Shown here: positions 25,054 through 33,965 of the stretch, in pieces
Position numbering within the stretch: the first letter of the stretch is position 1
How the letters are laid out: each line of letters begins with the position of its first letter
Origin: CAYPEL01 sp964409635
GTDB lineage: Bacteria > Pseudomonadota > Gammaproteobacteria > DSM-19610
Reading direction: 5' to 3'
Assembly (NCBI GenBank): GCA_964409635.1
Contig: CAYPEL010000006.1
Location: forward strand, 1-37,201
DNA: 37,201 bases
The notes under the pieces: model-generated
The model's database searches: none
What the model was told of the DNA's origin: nothing
The model's input: the letters and a program-made list of their open reading frames with translations, nothing else
Program-made: the position numbers and the translations under genes

Positions 25054-25776
25054 ATGTCTGCAAACAAAAAATACGTAAAAAATTTAGCGAAAATGGTAAC
25101 GATGTCAACAATTTTTGCATTGTCATCTATCGCAAACGCTGCAACGGTAACTTTACCAAGTCTGACGGCGAATCCAGCAAACACCATTACATCTGGTGAT
25201 CTGGTTTTTGATCAGTTTACGATATCAAACCAGGGTTCCAATGTTACTCTGGATTTTGCCAACATTACTGTGACAGATATTACTGATAATGGTGATGGAG
25301 CTGGTATACGATTTGATATTCTAGATGGTATGTTTGATCTGATTGCGACAGAAGGTGCTAGCGTCCTGCTTACTTACCGCGTAACGACCACCAAACCGTC
25401 ACTGTCCAGTGCTTTTCTGGGATTCGGCGGATGTACTGCCAGCCCTACCACTGGTGCTGACTGTACTGGCGTCTCGAAAAGCGGCAATGGCTCAGTCAAT
25501 ATGACCCAATTAGTAGCATACAATGCTAATTTCGTGCAAAATATTCTAGACAACGGTGGATTTAACGCTTCTGCTACAGATGCAATTCCAACTACGCCGC
25601 TTCATCCAATGGCAACTGTACAACTTTTTGTTGATGTAGCAGCCGGCACCGGTACAGCTGCCCTGCTGTCATATGAAGAGCGTTATGAAACTACTGTGAT
25701 TCCAGTGCCAGCTGCACTCTGGCTGTTTGGTTCTGGTCTACTGGCCATGTTCGGAATCAGTCGTCGGAAAGCTTGA
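25054..25776 (+). CDS. PEP-CTERM sorting domain protein
   Basis: This is a protein of about 240 residues from ATG 25054, which has GAGGTGA 5 bases upstream; an ATG at 25030 is an alternative. The signal peptide ends near SSIANAA (residue 29). The mature part is rich in Thr, Asn and Gly and looks like a secreted beta-structured protein (TLDFANITVTDIT-type strands). It includes one Cys pair, GGCTASPTTGADC. The C-terminus is a classic exosortase signal, VIPVPAALWLFGSGLL followed by a basic ISRRKA end (215-240). The function is unknown; the family is tied to exopolysaccharide and biofilm matrix. Confidence 0.82.
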   Translation: MSANKKYVKNLAKMVTMSTIFALSSIANAATVTLPSLTANPANTITSGDLVFDQFTISNQGSNVTLDFANITVTDITDNGDGAGIRFDILDGMFDLIATEGASVLLTYRVTTTKPSLSSAFLGFGGCTASPTTGADCTGVSKSGNGSVNMTQLVAYNANFVQNILDNGGFNASATDAIPTTPLHPMATVQLFVDVAAGTGTAALLSYEERYETTVIPVPAALWLFGSGLLAMFGISRRKA

Positions 25777-25831
25777 GTATTCGTGTTGAAATGTAGATGA
25801 CTGAATCGTATAGGAATAGGGTGGGACGATT

Positions 25832-26536
25832 ATGATGCGACTGCTTAGTAAAATATGGTTATTAGGTTCTATTATGGTGTATTCACAAGTAGGAATCACA
25901 CAGGAAAATGCTGTGGCGGCTTCAGTGTTGTCCTGTGAATATGAATGCAAAATACTAAGTAACTTTACACTGCGTGAAGCATCGACAGTGTTGATCGCCA
26001 ACGAAAATCAAGATTTAGGCGGTCAGCATACAGTCACACATCGTGCCCATCTCGTGTTTCTCGACGGCAATGAAAACCCCATCATACGTTCCTATGTTGA
26101 TCTTAGTGGGAATGACTTAGATGAAGTCAGTGTGTGCCACTCAGTGACCGATCACCTCCGTGGTGGGAGTGTATTTTCACAAGCCGTACCACCCGCAGCC
26201 GGTTTGGTCAAGATTATTGTTGAAGAGGCAAATCCAGCATTTGTTAATCCGGCCAGTCCGGATCTGTCAGCATTTCAACCAGGCACAGGTATTGTAGCCT
26301 GGACCAGAAGCGCTATTGGTTCATTTAAGCTGGGTCAGATATTTTCCCAAACACCACTTCAGTTTGAACCAGATCTATTTGGAGATGCCAACTCGCCCGC
26401 AGACACGGCAAGAACTTTATGCAACCAGGATAAAGCGTTTACTACAAATGCAAACGATACTTTAAGCAGTCTCCTATCCGCTCCGTATGTAGCCCCAGCA
26501 GGAGCGCTTGCAGTTGTTGGAGATACTTTGGAGTGA
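25832..26536 (+). CDS. Secreted CxYECK/DGNENP domain protein (paralogue 2)
   Basis: This 234-residue protein is not recognised. ATG 25832 is followed at once by another ATG; GGGTGGGA lies upstream. A hydrophobic N-terminal segment (LLSKIWLLGSIMVYSQVG) looks like a signal peptide. The rest matches the C-terminal domain of the protein at 23432-24895: SVLSCEYECK (Cys35, Cys39), HRAH (70-73), DGNENP (78-83), LDEVSVC (Cys102), AGLVKIIVE and TLCN (Cys197). There is no PEP-CTERM tail. It follows the PEP-CTERM gene by 55 bases and is probably in the same transcript. The two paralogues flank that gene. Confidence 0.72.
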   Translation: MMRLLSKIWLLGSIMVYSQVGITQENAVAASVLSCEYECKILSNFTLREASTVLIANENQDLGGQHTVTHRAHLVFLDGNENPIIRSYVDLSGNDLDEVSVCHSVTDHLRGGSVFSQAVPPAAGLVKIIVEEANPAFVNPASPDLSAFQPGTGIVAWTRSAIGSFKLGQIFSQTPLQFEPDLFGDANSPADTARTLCNQDKAFTTNANDTLSSLLSAPYVAPAGALAVVGDTLE

Positions 26537-26816
26537 AACTGTTCTAATGTAACGGTTATTACTGAAAATTTGCTTATACCTTATACTAGAGTTTACAGAG
26601 ATCCGCTGTGAACTCGATATCACTACTAATGCTGTAAAATAAAATAATCCGGTCAGTTTGCCCACTCCAAGTAACTTTGAGCAGCCTCTAGTCTTCACTA
26701 TTTACCGAATTTCAGCAGTCTTGATTATTAAACAGTCAGTAAGTGAAATTCTTTTGTGCAATCTAAGCAGCATTCCTGTGTTCAAGTAGAATGATTTTGA
26801 TTCTCCAGTTTCAGGT

Positions 26817-29474
26817 ATGACGAATATAATGTACACAACTGAATTATTCACTAAACACACAGTATTAATCATTCTGCTTTTGGGTCTTGTTGTTGCCTGT
26901 GGCGGAAAGGAAGAACGCAAGGTTCAGCATCTTGAGCGTGGTTTGCAGTATCTGGCCGAAAATAACTATGAAAAAGCCAGGATCGAATTCAAAAATGCGG
27001 GGCAGATTGATCCAAAAGAGGCTCAAGTCTACTGGCGTCTAGGTGCTATAGAAGAACACAATGGCGGGTATGAAAAGGCATTTGAATATTATGCCACCGC
27101 GATTGAACTTGACGCCGAATTAATTCAGCCTCGGTTAAAAGTTGCAGAAATATATATTGCTCATGCAGCTGCCTCTAGATCACGATCAGATACATCGGCT
27201 GAAGCGAATGCACTGGGTCTGGCTTCGGAGCAGATAAAGGAAATCCTGGCGCGTGATGCAAATCATCCAGAAGGGATGCTGCTGCAGGCAACACTCTGGC
27301 TGCAAGAGGGAGAGACAGAAAAGGCAATTCAACAACTCGAAAGTTTGATTGCGCGAAATGCCGGGCATCAATCAGTAGTAGTGCTGCTAGCCAGATTGTA
27401 TACACAGAATAAGCGCGCTAGCGATGCCGAAACCGTTCTTGTCAATGCTGTTAAGCAAGCGAGTGATAATCAGCAACTGCGTGAAATACTGGCGCGGTTT
27501 TATGAACATCAGGGCAAAAATAATAAGGCAGAGCAAACATTCCGTAGCCTCGTTGAGGCATTCCCGGAAAATTCTGATCATCGGATTTCACTGGCTGCTT
27601 TTCTAGCGCGTTCCAGACAGTATGCTGAGGCAGAAGTCATAATACGCGAAGCAATTTCCATTGATCCGGCCAACGAGAGTATTTACTCGCAACTTGTCAA
27701 TCTTATACTTGCCGATCGTGGAATCGACACTGCAATCGATGAACTCGTGTCGGTCACATCAAGTAATCCAAACTTAACAGCACTTCAGTTCAGTCTGGTT
27801 GGCCTGTATCGGAAAAATGATCAGGATACAATGGCCAACCAACTGCTTGAGAAGATGATCGATATACATGGCACGAAACCCAAGGGATTACGTGCACGAG
27901 TGATACTGGCTGACTGGCTTGCAAACAATAGTATTCAGGAAGGGAAAATTCGATTATTACTTGAAGAGGTGCTTAAAGAGAATCCGCAGGACTTTAACGC
28001 CTTGTTGCTTCGAGGCCGGATTGATGTGAGTAAGAGTAACTGGCTCGACGCGATAAATGATTATCGCCTGGTAATGAAACAACAACCTGATTCGGTTGAG
28101 CTTCTGAAGCTGCTTGCTGTGGCATATACAGGTAATAAAGATCTGGATCTGGCTAAGGATACTTTGGTAAGAGTGATAAAGCTGGCGCCGGAGGACATAG
28201 AATCGCGGCTGCAACTTGCCAATCTTTTAGCTGAGCAGGAAGATGGCGTTAGGATGGCGTTGGAGCAGTTGGAGACTGTGCTGGAGCAGTCACCGGGCCA
28301 TCTGAAAGCACTGGCTCTTAAATTTGATTTGCTGGCATTAGTGGGTGATGTCAAAGGCATGATGAATATTGCCATGTCAATGCAGAAATTTGTGCCGGAA
28401 AGCGAGGATGGTTTTATACGTGAAGCACGCTTGCTTGTGGCGCAAAAAAAATATGATGAAGCGGTTCTGATCGTTAACCGAGTGCTGGCTAAAAACCCGG
28501 ACAGTATTGACGGTCTGTTGATTAAAACTGATATTCTAACTGCGCAGAGAGCGTATGGTGAGGCATTGAATACTAACCGGCAACTCCGGGAACTTAGGCC
28601 GGAGAGTGCGATTAGTTATTTGCGTGAGGCTCGGCTTTTACGCGCACGTCAGGATAATGAAGGAGCAATCCGGGCTTATAAAATAGCACTTGATAAAGCG
28701 CAGGATCTGACGGATGCTCTGACTGAGCTGGTTGATCTGGAGGTGTCTTCCGGTAAAACAGCTGAAGCGAAAACCAGATTAACCGAATTACTGAAGAAAA
28801 GTCCTGATCACCCAGTTGCTAACAATTTACTCGGTATTGTTTTATACAGAGAAAAGGATTATAGAAGTGCCGAGCAGGTGTTTCTCAAGCAGCTGTTGTT
28901 GGAAGGGAAGAACGAAGCGCTTTATTCCCAACTTGCCGGTGTACGGGTTGCCCGGAACGACATGCAAGGTGCAGTGTCTGCCTATGAGGCAGGACTCAAG
29001 GTATTCCCAGCATCGCTTCGTTTAACGGTTGAACTATCCGGTATCCATGAATTACAAGGGAATTTCGACACGGCGATAGATTTGTACGAGAGGGTACTCG
29101 CCAGAGAACCCGACCATGTCGTTAGCATGAACAATTTGGCGGCTCTGCTTTCTGATCACCGGACAAATGACCGGAAGAGTCTCGAGAAAGCCGCCAGTTA
29201 TGCGGAGGTGCTGTCAAAAACCGAACATCCAGTGTTCAGGAATACCGCGGGCTGGGTTTATTATCGTTTGGGTGAATATGACATGGCACTGAAGCTATTA
29301 TTAAATGCCGCTGAAGCGATGCCCAGTGTGGCGGTTTTCCAGTATCACCTGGGAATGCTACGCTACAGTATGGGTAATTTAACAGCGGCCAAAGAACACT
29401 TGGAAAAGGCATTGACTGATGAGCCGAAATTTGCAGGTGTGGAGGAGGCGCGCCGCGTTCTAAGTAAACTCTAG
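26817..29474 (+). CDS. prsT: PrsT-like TPR lipoprotein of the PEP-CTERM system
   Basis: This 885-residue protein consists almost entirely of tetratricopeptide repeats (for example KARIEFKNAGQIDPKEAQVYW, AIDLYERVLAREPDHVVSMN). The N-terminus is a lipoprotein signal: VLIILLLGLVVAC with Cys28, followed by Gly-Gly, which fits outer-membrane sorting. Size, lipobox and TPR content match the PrsT family found in exosortase/exopolysaccharide loci, where it is thought to help polysaccharide export or assembly. Two close ATGs (26817 and 26829) exist. Its last 15 bases overlap the end of the convergent DUF1566 gene. No exosortase or glycosyltransferase is visible nearby, so those partners must be elsewhere. 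Confidence 0.85.
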   Translation: MTNIMYTTELFTKHTVLIILLLGLVVACGGKEERKVQHLERGLQYLAENNYEKARIEFKNAGQIDPKEAQVYWRLGAIEEHNGGYEKAFEYYATAIELDAELIQPRLKVAEIYIAHAAASRSRSDTSAEANALGLASEQIKEILARDANHPEGMLLQATLWLQEGETEKAIQQLESLIARNAGHQSVVVLLARLYTQNKRASDAETVLVNAVKQASDNQQLREILARFYEHQGKNNKAEQTFRSLVEAFPENSDHRISLAAFLARSRQYAEAEVIIREAISIDPANESIYSQLVNLILADRGIDTAIDELVSVTSSNPNLTALQFSLVGLYRKNDQDTMANQLLEKMIDIHGTKPKGLRARVILADWLANNSIQEGKIRLLLEEVLKENPQDFNALLLRGRIDVSKSNWLDAINDYRLVMKQQPDSVELLKLLAVAYTGNKDLDLAKDTLVRVIKLAPEDIESRLQLANLLAEQEDGVRMALEQLETVLEQSPGHLKALALKFDLLALVGDVKGMMNIAMSMQKFVPESEDGFIREARLLVAQKKYDEAVLIVNRVLAKNPDSIDGLLIKTDILTAQRAYGEALNTNRQLRELRPESAISYLREARLLRARQDNEGAIRAYKIALDKAQDLTDALTELVDLEVSSGKTAEAKTRLTELLKKSPDHPVANNLLGIVLYREKDYRSAEQVFLKQLLLEGKNEALYSQLAGVRVARNDMQGAVSAYEAGLKVFPASLRLTVELSGIHELQGNFDTAIDLYERVLAREPDHVVSMNNLAALLSDHRTNDRKSLEKAASYAEVLSKTEHPVFRNTAGWVYYRLGEYDMALKLLLNAAEAMPSVAVFQYHLGMLRYSMGNLTAAKEHLEKALTDEPKFAGVEEARRVLSKL

Positions 29475-30275
29475 TCGGTTATGTACTACGCGCTTACGCG
29501 GCTTGCTTTTTACGAGTGCTGGAAACAATAAACCCGCAAGCCCGGAGCCAAATAACCATAACGCGGCAGGCAATGGTGTTGCCAGGGTTACAGGTGAACC
29601 GATATCGTTGTCGTGCACAGCCCATGCAAAGTAATTTGCAGTCTTTATGCTTGCCCCCTGGCCACCGAATCTGAAACTGAAATGCCATGCTCCTAAGGTG
29701 AAAGGTGAAAATTCTGTGAAGGACCAATAGGTATGCACCTGGTCATTGAGGTTTACAAAAGGTCCCGAGTTGGTGAGTCCCCACCCTGGCTGTTCTGGAT
29801 TACCCAGGGTATCTCGATAGGAGAGATTGCCCAAAGTTTCGTAAAATAGTGAGGCCATTTCACTGTAAACTGTGGCGTTGTCTGCGGTGAGCACGTTATA
29901 GCCACAGTCTGTTCCGGTATAAGCAAAGTTACACCCGTCATCGGCGATATCGACAATATTTGGCAGTCTCCAGTCACTATAATTACCGATAGCTAGATTT
30001 GCTGCCCACGCATTAGCATTGCCCCAGGTCATAAGGCCGTCAGAGTGAGAATAGCCGTCATCAAATGATGATGCGATACTGTTATTGGCATCTGCCAGCC
30101 AGGTAATATTTAGTACGGTGTCATAGTACGCTTCCGTTGTTGCAGGGTTACCGTCCAGGTCGCGCGCCTGTAAGGTGGTTTGCCATGTCCCTTGACCATT
30201 GACAGGAGCGGCCTCTGCTGTGGTCACGAAAAAATTGATAGCGCAGTACAAAATGGTTACAACAGGGTAAAACAT
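29460..30275 (-). CDS. DUF1566 (Lcl-type) protein with PEP-CTERM-like tail
   Basis: This is a 271-residue secreted protein. GGGAGAAG lies 7 bases upstream of the start. The signal peptide ends near TTAEAAPV (about residue 22). The mature part has the DUF1566/Lcl C-terminal pattern: MTWGNANAWAANL, SDWRLPNI, and later TYWSFTEFSP and GAWHFSFRFGGQG. The C-terminus carries TPLPAALWLFGSGLAGLL (from about 233) as in exosortase substrates. It then continues with KSKPRKRVVHNRLEFT, longer than the usual short basic tail. The last codons overlap prsT by 15 bases on the other strand. The role is unknown; DUF1566 proteins are often surface or extracellular. Confidence 0.8.
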   Translation of the reverse strand: MFYPVVTILYCAINFFVTTAEAAPVNGQGTWQTTLQARDLDGNPATTEAYYDTVLNITWLADANNSIASSFDDGYSHSDGLMTWGNANAWAANLAIGNYSDWRLPNIVDIADDGCNFAYTGTDCGYNVLTADNATVYSEMASLFYETLGNLSYRDTLGNPEQPGWGLTNSGPFVNLNDQVHTYWSFTEFSPFTLGAWHFSFRFGGQGASIKTANYFAWAVHDNDIGSPVTLATPLPAALWLFGSGLAGLLFPALVKSKPRKRVVHNRLEFT

Positions 30276-30770
30276 TTGATGACTTCTCCCGAAAAGGGTT
30301 TAGCAGAATGTCACGATTTAACGGTTCTTCTTACATGCTCTTTAATAGCTCGTATTTGTAATTGTACCAAATAGTATGCCGTGATCGACGAATTAACTGG
30401 TTGCTCCTAAATAATTAATAAGCCATTCATTTTAAAGAATAAAAACCGAGTGTATGGTATCGTAGTTTACGATATACACGTCAATACTGGAAAATCGTAT
30501 CGAAACACTCGGTTTTCATGATAATAGTGCCCTATGAGGGCGTCACCTGCCTGCTCAATCAATCCCTGGTGCACCTGCAAAAATTTAGCTTCCTCTGTGT
30601 GTAGCCGGGCTGAGCCTGATTTCCTCCTTTTCTTCGCTTTGGCAGGCGATCTGTTTGCCTGAATCCCTATCCAGACGGTACACTACGCTATTCATTTCCA
30701 GCTGGCTAAGCCCACGTTTTTTCGCGGGTTTACGCTGACTTTATCAAAATTTTATGAGCAGGAGTCATGA
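30276..30770. other. Gene-free stretch at the right edge of the island
   Basis: I see no gene in these ~495 bases. They hold the leader of the DUF1566 gene, an inverted repeat at 30442-30516 described separately, and the presumed ndk promoter region. The ribosome site of ndk (AGGAG) is at the far right. I could not pick out a convincing promoter. Confidence 0.6.
30442..30516. repeat. Inverted repeat with nested palindrome (possible terminator)
   Basis: AAAACCGAGTGT (30442-30453) and ACACTCGGTTTT (30505-30516) are perfect 12-base inverted copies. Inside, GTGTAT..ATCGTA and TACGATATACAC form a second hairpin at about 30450-30479. The A-run and T-run at the outer ends would suit a bidirectional terminator, but the outer loop is long. 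It could also be a small element remnant. Confidence 0.55.
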
Positions 30771-31199
30771 ATGGCAATTGAACGTACTCTGTCCATCGCT
30801 AAACCCGATGCAGTGGCAAAAAATGTAATCGGCGAAATCTATAGCCGGTTTGAAAAAAATGGCCTGCGTATTATCGCAGCCAGAATGATGCAGTTGAGTC
30901 AGGAACAGGCGGAAGGATTCTATGCGGTGCATAAAGAGCGCCCATTTTTTAACGATCTGGTCTCATTTATGACCTCAGGCCCGGTTATCGTGCAGGTGTT
31001 GGAAGGTGAAGATGCTATTAGCAAGAACCGGGAACTAATGGGTGCCACTAACCCGTCAGAAGCCGCCGCCGGAACAATACGTGCCGATTTTGCCAAGACA
31101 GTTGACGAAAATGCAGTTCACGGCTCGGATGCACCAGAAACCGCTGCCGTTGAAATCAACTATTTCTTCCCGGAAGGGGTTTGTGAGCGCAAACGCTAA
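30771..31199 (+). CDS. ndk: Nucleoside diphosphate kinase
   Basis: Ndk transfers the gamma phosphate of ATP to nucleoside diphosphates through a phospho-histidine. The protein is 142 residues, the usual length. The N-terminus is typical (ERTLSIAKPDAV). The active-site histidine is His117 in NAVHGSDAPETA, the E. coli position. AGGAG lies just before the start. In relatives ndk follows iscX and precedes rlmN; here the second link is kept and the first is broken by the island. Confidence 0.98.
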   Translation: MAIERTLSIAKPDAVAKNVIGEIYSRFEKNGLRIIAARMMQLSQEQAEGFYAVHKERPFFNDLVSFMTSGPVIVQVLEGEDAISKNRELMGATNPSEAAAGTIRADFAKTVDENAVHGSDAPETAAVEINYFFPEGVCERKR

Positions 31200-31215
31200 C
31201 CAGGCATCACGAAAA

Positions 31216-32322
31216 ATGAACCTGCCAACTGATAAGGTGAATCTGCTGGATTTTGCCCGGGCTGCTTTAGCCAGCTGGTTTGAAAGTATCGGCCAGAAAC
31301 CGTTTCGCGCCACGCAGGTGTTGAAATGGATTTACCAGGAAGGTTGTGATTCGTTTTCCGGAATGACCAATCTCAGTAAACCCCTGCGTGAGCAACTGGA
31401 AACCCTTGCCGTGATCGAGGGGCCTGAAGTTGCCAAAGCGACGCATTCGAAGGATGGCTCGCGGAAGTGGCTGTTTAAGTTGCGTGATGGGAACTGTATT
31501 GAGTCGGTGTACATTCCTGAGGACAACCGCGCTACGCTTTGTGTGTCATCACAGGTGGGTTGTTCCTTAAATTGCAGTTTTTGTTCGACAGGACAGCAAG
31601 GTTTCAACCGCAATCTCACCACCGCTGAAATCATCGGCCAGGTTTGGCAGGTGAGTCGGTTGCTGGCAGAAGACGCAAGCGGGCCGGCGCAGGTTTCTAA
31701 TGTGGTCATGATGGGTATGGGCGAACCCCTGCTCAACCTGGAAAACGTTGTGCCTGCGATGAACCTGATGCAGGATGATTTTTCATTTGCCTTATCCAAA
31801 CGCCGGGTTACGCTCAGCACGGCGGGCGTGGTGCCTGGTCTGTACGAGTTGGCAAAAGTATCTGATGTCAGTCTCGCGTTATCACTGCACGCCCCGGATG
31901 ACGCGCTGCGGAGCAAGCTGGTGCCGTTGAATCGTAAGTACCCGATTAATGAAGTGCTTGATGCTTGCTGTGAGTACGTAGGCGAGGGCAGGAGGAGAGT
32001 CACTATCGAATATGTCATGTTGCAAGAGGTTAATGATCTGGACAGCCATGCGCGGGCATTGGTTGAAGTACTGCGCAAGGTGCCTGCCAAGGTGAATCTC
32101 ATCCCATTCAATCCATTTCCTTCGACTGTTTATAAACGCAGCTCGAATCAGCGGATAGAGCGATTCAGAGAAATCCTCCACGACTCGGGTATTGTAACCA
32201 TTACCCGGAGAACACGTGGTGATGATATAGACGCCGCTTGTGGTCAGTTGGCCGGTGAGTTTCAGGATCGTACCCGCCGGCGGGAACGTGTACAACTCAA
32301 GGCGGCGGGAGGTCATCTATGA
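31216..32322 (+). CDS. rlmN: 23S rRNA (A2503-C2)/tRNA (A37-C2) methyltransferase RlmN
   Basis: RlmN is a radical SAM enzyme that methylates C2 of A2503 in 23S rRNA and of A37 in some tRNAs. The protein is 368 residues from ATG 31216. The cluster motif CSLNCSFC has Cys116, Cys120 and Cys123. The second catalytic cysteine is Cys342 in GDDIDAACGQLAGE. VVMMGMGEPLLN and LALSLHAPDD are family hallmarks. The frame opens far upstream inside ndk. A GTG at 31183 with AAGGGG close by would add 11 residues, but homology begins near NLLDF, so I prefer 31216. The stop overlaps the pilW start by four bases. Confidence 0.96.
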   Translation: MNLPTDKVNLLDFARAALASWFESIGQKPFRATQVLKWIYQEGCDSFSGMTNLSKPLREQLETLAVIEGPEVAKATHSKDGSRKWLFKLRDGNCIESVYIPEDNRATLCVSSQVGCSLNCSFCSTGQQGFNRNLTTAEIIGQVWQVSRLLAEDASGPAQVSNVVMMGMGEPLLNLENVVPAMNLMQDDFSFALSKRRVTLSTAGVVPGLYELAKVSDVSLALSLHAPDDALRSKLVPLNRKYPINEVLDACCEYVGEGRRRVTIEYVMLQEVNDLDSHARALVEVLRKVPAKVNLIPFNPFPSTVYKRSSNQRIERFREILHDSGIVTITRRTRGDDIDAACGQLAGEFQDRTRRRERVQLKAAGGHL

Positions 32323-33083
32323 AAAGATTGCAGCAGGTAGTTACTCTGTTCGTGGTCGTGTGGCTCACAGCTTGTGTGCAGTCACCGTCAAAAAAACCGG
32401 CAGATAAAACCAAGCAGGCAGAAATCAACACCCAGCTCGGTATTGAGTACCTGCGAGAAGGTATCTACGAGACTTCACATCAAAAGCTTGAAAAGGCGTT
32501 AAAACAGGATTCCCGCTACGCACCAGCGCATGATGCTATCGCTGTGCTTTATGAGCAGATTGGTGATCCTGATAAGGCTGAAACTCACTATAAGCGTTCC
32601 CTGGCACTGGATCGTAAGAATGCTTCAACGCTAAATAATTATGGTCAGTTTTTATGCAGGCAAAACAAACTTGAGCAAGCCGAAAGTTATTTCCTCAAGG
32701 CGGTAGAAGATAATTTATACCGTTACCCTGAAATGATTTACACCAATGCTGGCATTTGTGCGGCTAAGACGCCGAATCTGCGCAAAGCGGAAAATTATTA
32801 CCGGAAAGCACTTACGTCCAATAAAAAATATCCCCCGGCGCTTAAAGAAATGGTTCGTCTTAGCTTCTCTCAGGATAATTATCTGGGTGCGCGAGCCTAC
32901 CTGCAGCGCTATGAGGCACAAGGGCCGTTGACTGCCGAATTGTTATGGATTGCCGTGCTGACAGAGAAGCAACTGGGTGACAGAATTGCCTTGTCAAAAT
33001 ATAAACTGCTTTTGAAAAAGAAATTCCCGGATTCTGCGCAGGCTAATCAATTGCGTAAGTGGGATAATGAACAATCACGTTGA
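32319..33083 (+). CDS. pilW: Type IV pilus biogenesis/stability lipoprotein PilW (PilF)
   Basis: PilW (PilF in Pseudomonas) is the outer-membrane pilotin that helps the PilQ secretin assemble. The protein is 254 residues. The lipobox is LTAC with Cys19. TPR repeats follow (LGIEYLREGIYETSHQKLEKAL, DKAETHYKRSLALDRKN, KAENYYRKAL). The start codon overlaps the rlmN stop (ATGA) and the end overlaps the rodZ start by 17 bases, so the three genes are tightly coupled. It supports the presence of type IV pili, in line with the fimX-like gene. Confidence 0.94.
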   Translation: MKRLQQVVTLFVVVWLTACVQSPSKKPADKTKQAEINTQLGIEYLREGIYETSHQKLEKALKQDSRYAPAHDAIAVLYEQIGDPDKAETHYKRSLALDRKNASTLNNYGQFLCRQNKLEQAESYFLKAVEDNLYRYPEMIYTNAGICAAKTPNLRKAENYYRKALTSNKKYPPALKEMVRLSFSQDNYLGARAYLQRYEAQGPLTAELLWIAVLTEKQLGDRIALSKYKLLLKKKFPDSAQANQLRKWDNEQSR

Positions 33084-33954
33084 TCAAGCGAGTAAGCCGT
33101 TAGATGCTGTTGATATTGCCAGTGCGCTTCAGCAGGTTGGCAGCCAGTTACAGACCTTAAGAGCTGAACAAAAACTAGGTCTTGAGGAAGTGGCCGAGCG
33201 CTTACGCCTCTCGCCGGGTGTACTAGGTGCTATAGAGTCAGGTGATGTTGATAGCTTGCCCTCCATGACCTTCGTGCGGGGTTATATCCGTTCCTATGCG
33301 CGCCTCTTAAAAGTTGATGCGGAGGAATTATTAGCCCCGCTTGGCGAAACCAGCAGTCTGTTTGTGCAACCGCTGACAGTAAAAAAACCGTTGCAATACC
33401 AGTCGCCGGTGTCACTGATATCGGGCAAATGGATTACCCGGGTGTTGCTGATAATCGGCGTAGCCGTTTTACTGGCCTTTGCGTTCCCTGCGCTCGAACG
33501 TTTGCTTTCCTCAAAGGATCAACAGGCCAGTACACCCCAATTACAATTACCGAAAGCGGTAGGTCTAGTAGAAAAAATACCCATGGCTGATGCAAGGCAG
33601 GAAGCTGCTGAGACTGATGTTGTGGTTAATAGGGCAGTTGAGCAGGTAATGGAACCAACGGCCAGCTCTCCAGTCAATGAAGTTGTTCAGGAAGCGGATG
33701 CGCCTAATCAAGCAGCACAACCCGTTGAGCTTTCCTTATACTGCAAACAAGACAGCTGGGTAGAGGTAAGCGCTGAAGGCAAGAAATATCTGGCGGGGAT
33801 CATGCGGGCGGGTACTTCGGAAACTATTAAGGCACAACCGCCATTTGATATTTTAATTGGTAATGCGCCGTCCGTTGATATTGAGTACAACGGCGTACCT
33901 TTTGATTCCACTCCCTTCAGGCGCGGTAAAGTTGCCAGTTTTACACTTGAATAA
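33067..33954 (+). CDS. rodZ: Cytoskeletal protein RodZ
   Basis: RodZ anchors MreB to the membrane and helps keep rod shape. The protein is 295 residues. It has an N-terminal helix-turn-helix (about 28-90, LRAEQKLGLEEVAERLRLSP), a basic juxtamembrane stretch, a transmembrane helix at about 122-145 (VLLIIGVAVLLAFAFPAL), a polar linker, and a C-terminal DUF4115 domain (about 222-295, YCKQDSWVEVSAEGKKYL). It overlaps pilW by 17 bases and no obvious Shine-Dalgarno is seen. In most relatives ispG follows; here hisS starts 11 bases after the stop. Confidence 0.93.
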   Translation: MNNHVDQASKPLDAVDIASALQQVGSQLQTLRAEQKLGLEEVAERLRLSPGVLGAIESGDVDSLPSMTFVRGYIRSYARLLKVDAEELLAPLGETSSLFVQPLTVKKPLQYQSPVSLISGKWITRVLLIIGVAVLLAFAFPALERLLSSKDQQASTPQLQLPKAVGLVEKIPMADARQEAAETDVVVNRAVEQVMEPTASSPVNEVVQEADAPNQAAQPVELSLYCKQDSWVEVSAEGKKYLAGIMRAGTSETIKAQPPFDILIGNAPSVDIEYNGVPFDSTPFRRGKVASFTLE

Positions 33955-33965
33955 TTAACCAGATT

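Noticed and set aside
26600..26615. CGCTGTGAA, a short match to the palindrome core
   Set aside because: Only nine bases match, with no arms and no inner hairpin, so it is probably chance.
31332..32111. A 259-codon open frame on the minus strand inside rlmN
   Set aside because: It is wholly antisense to rlmN, Ser/Arg-rich and without family features.
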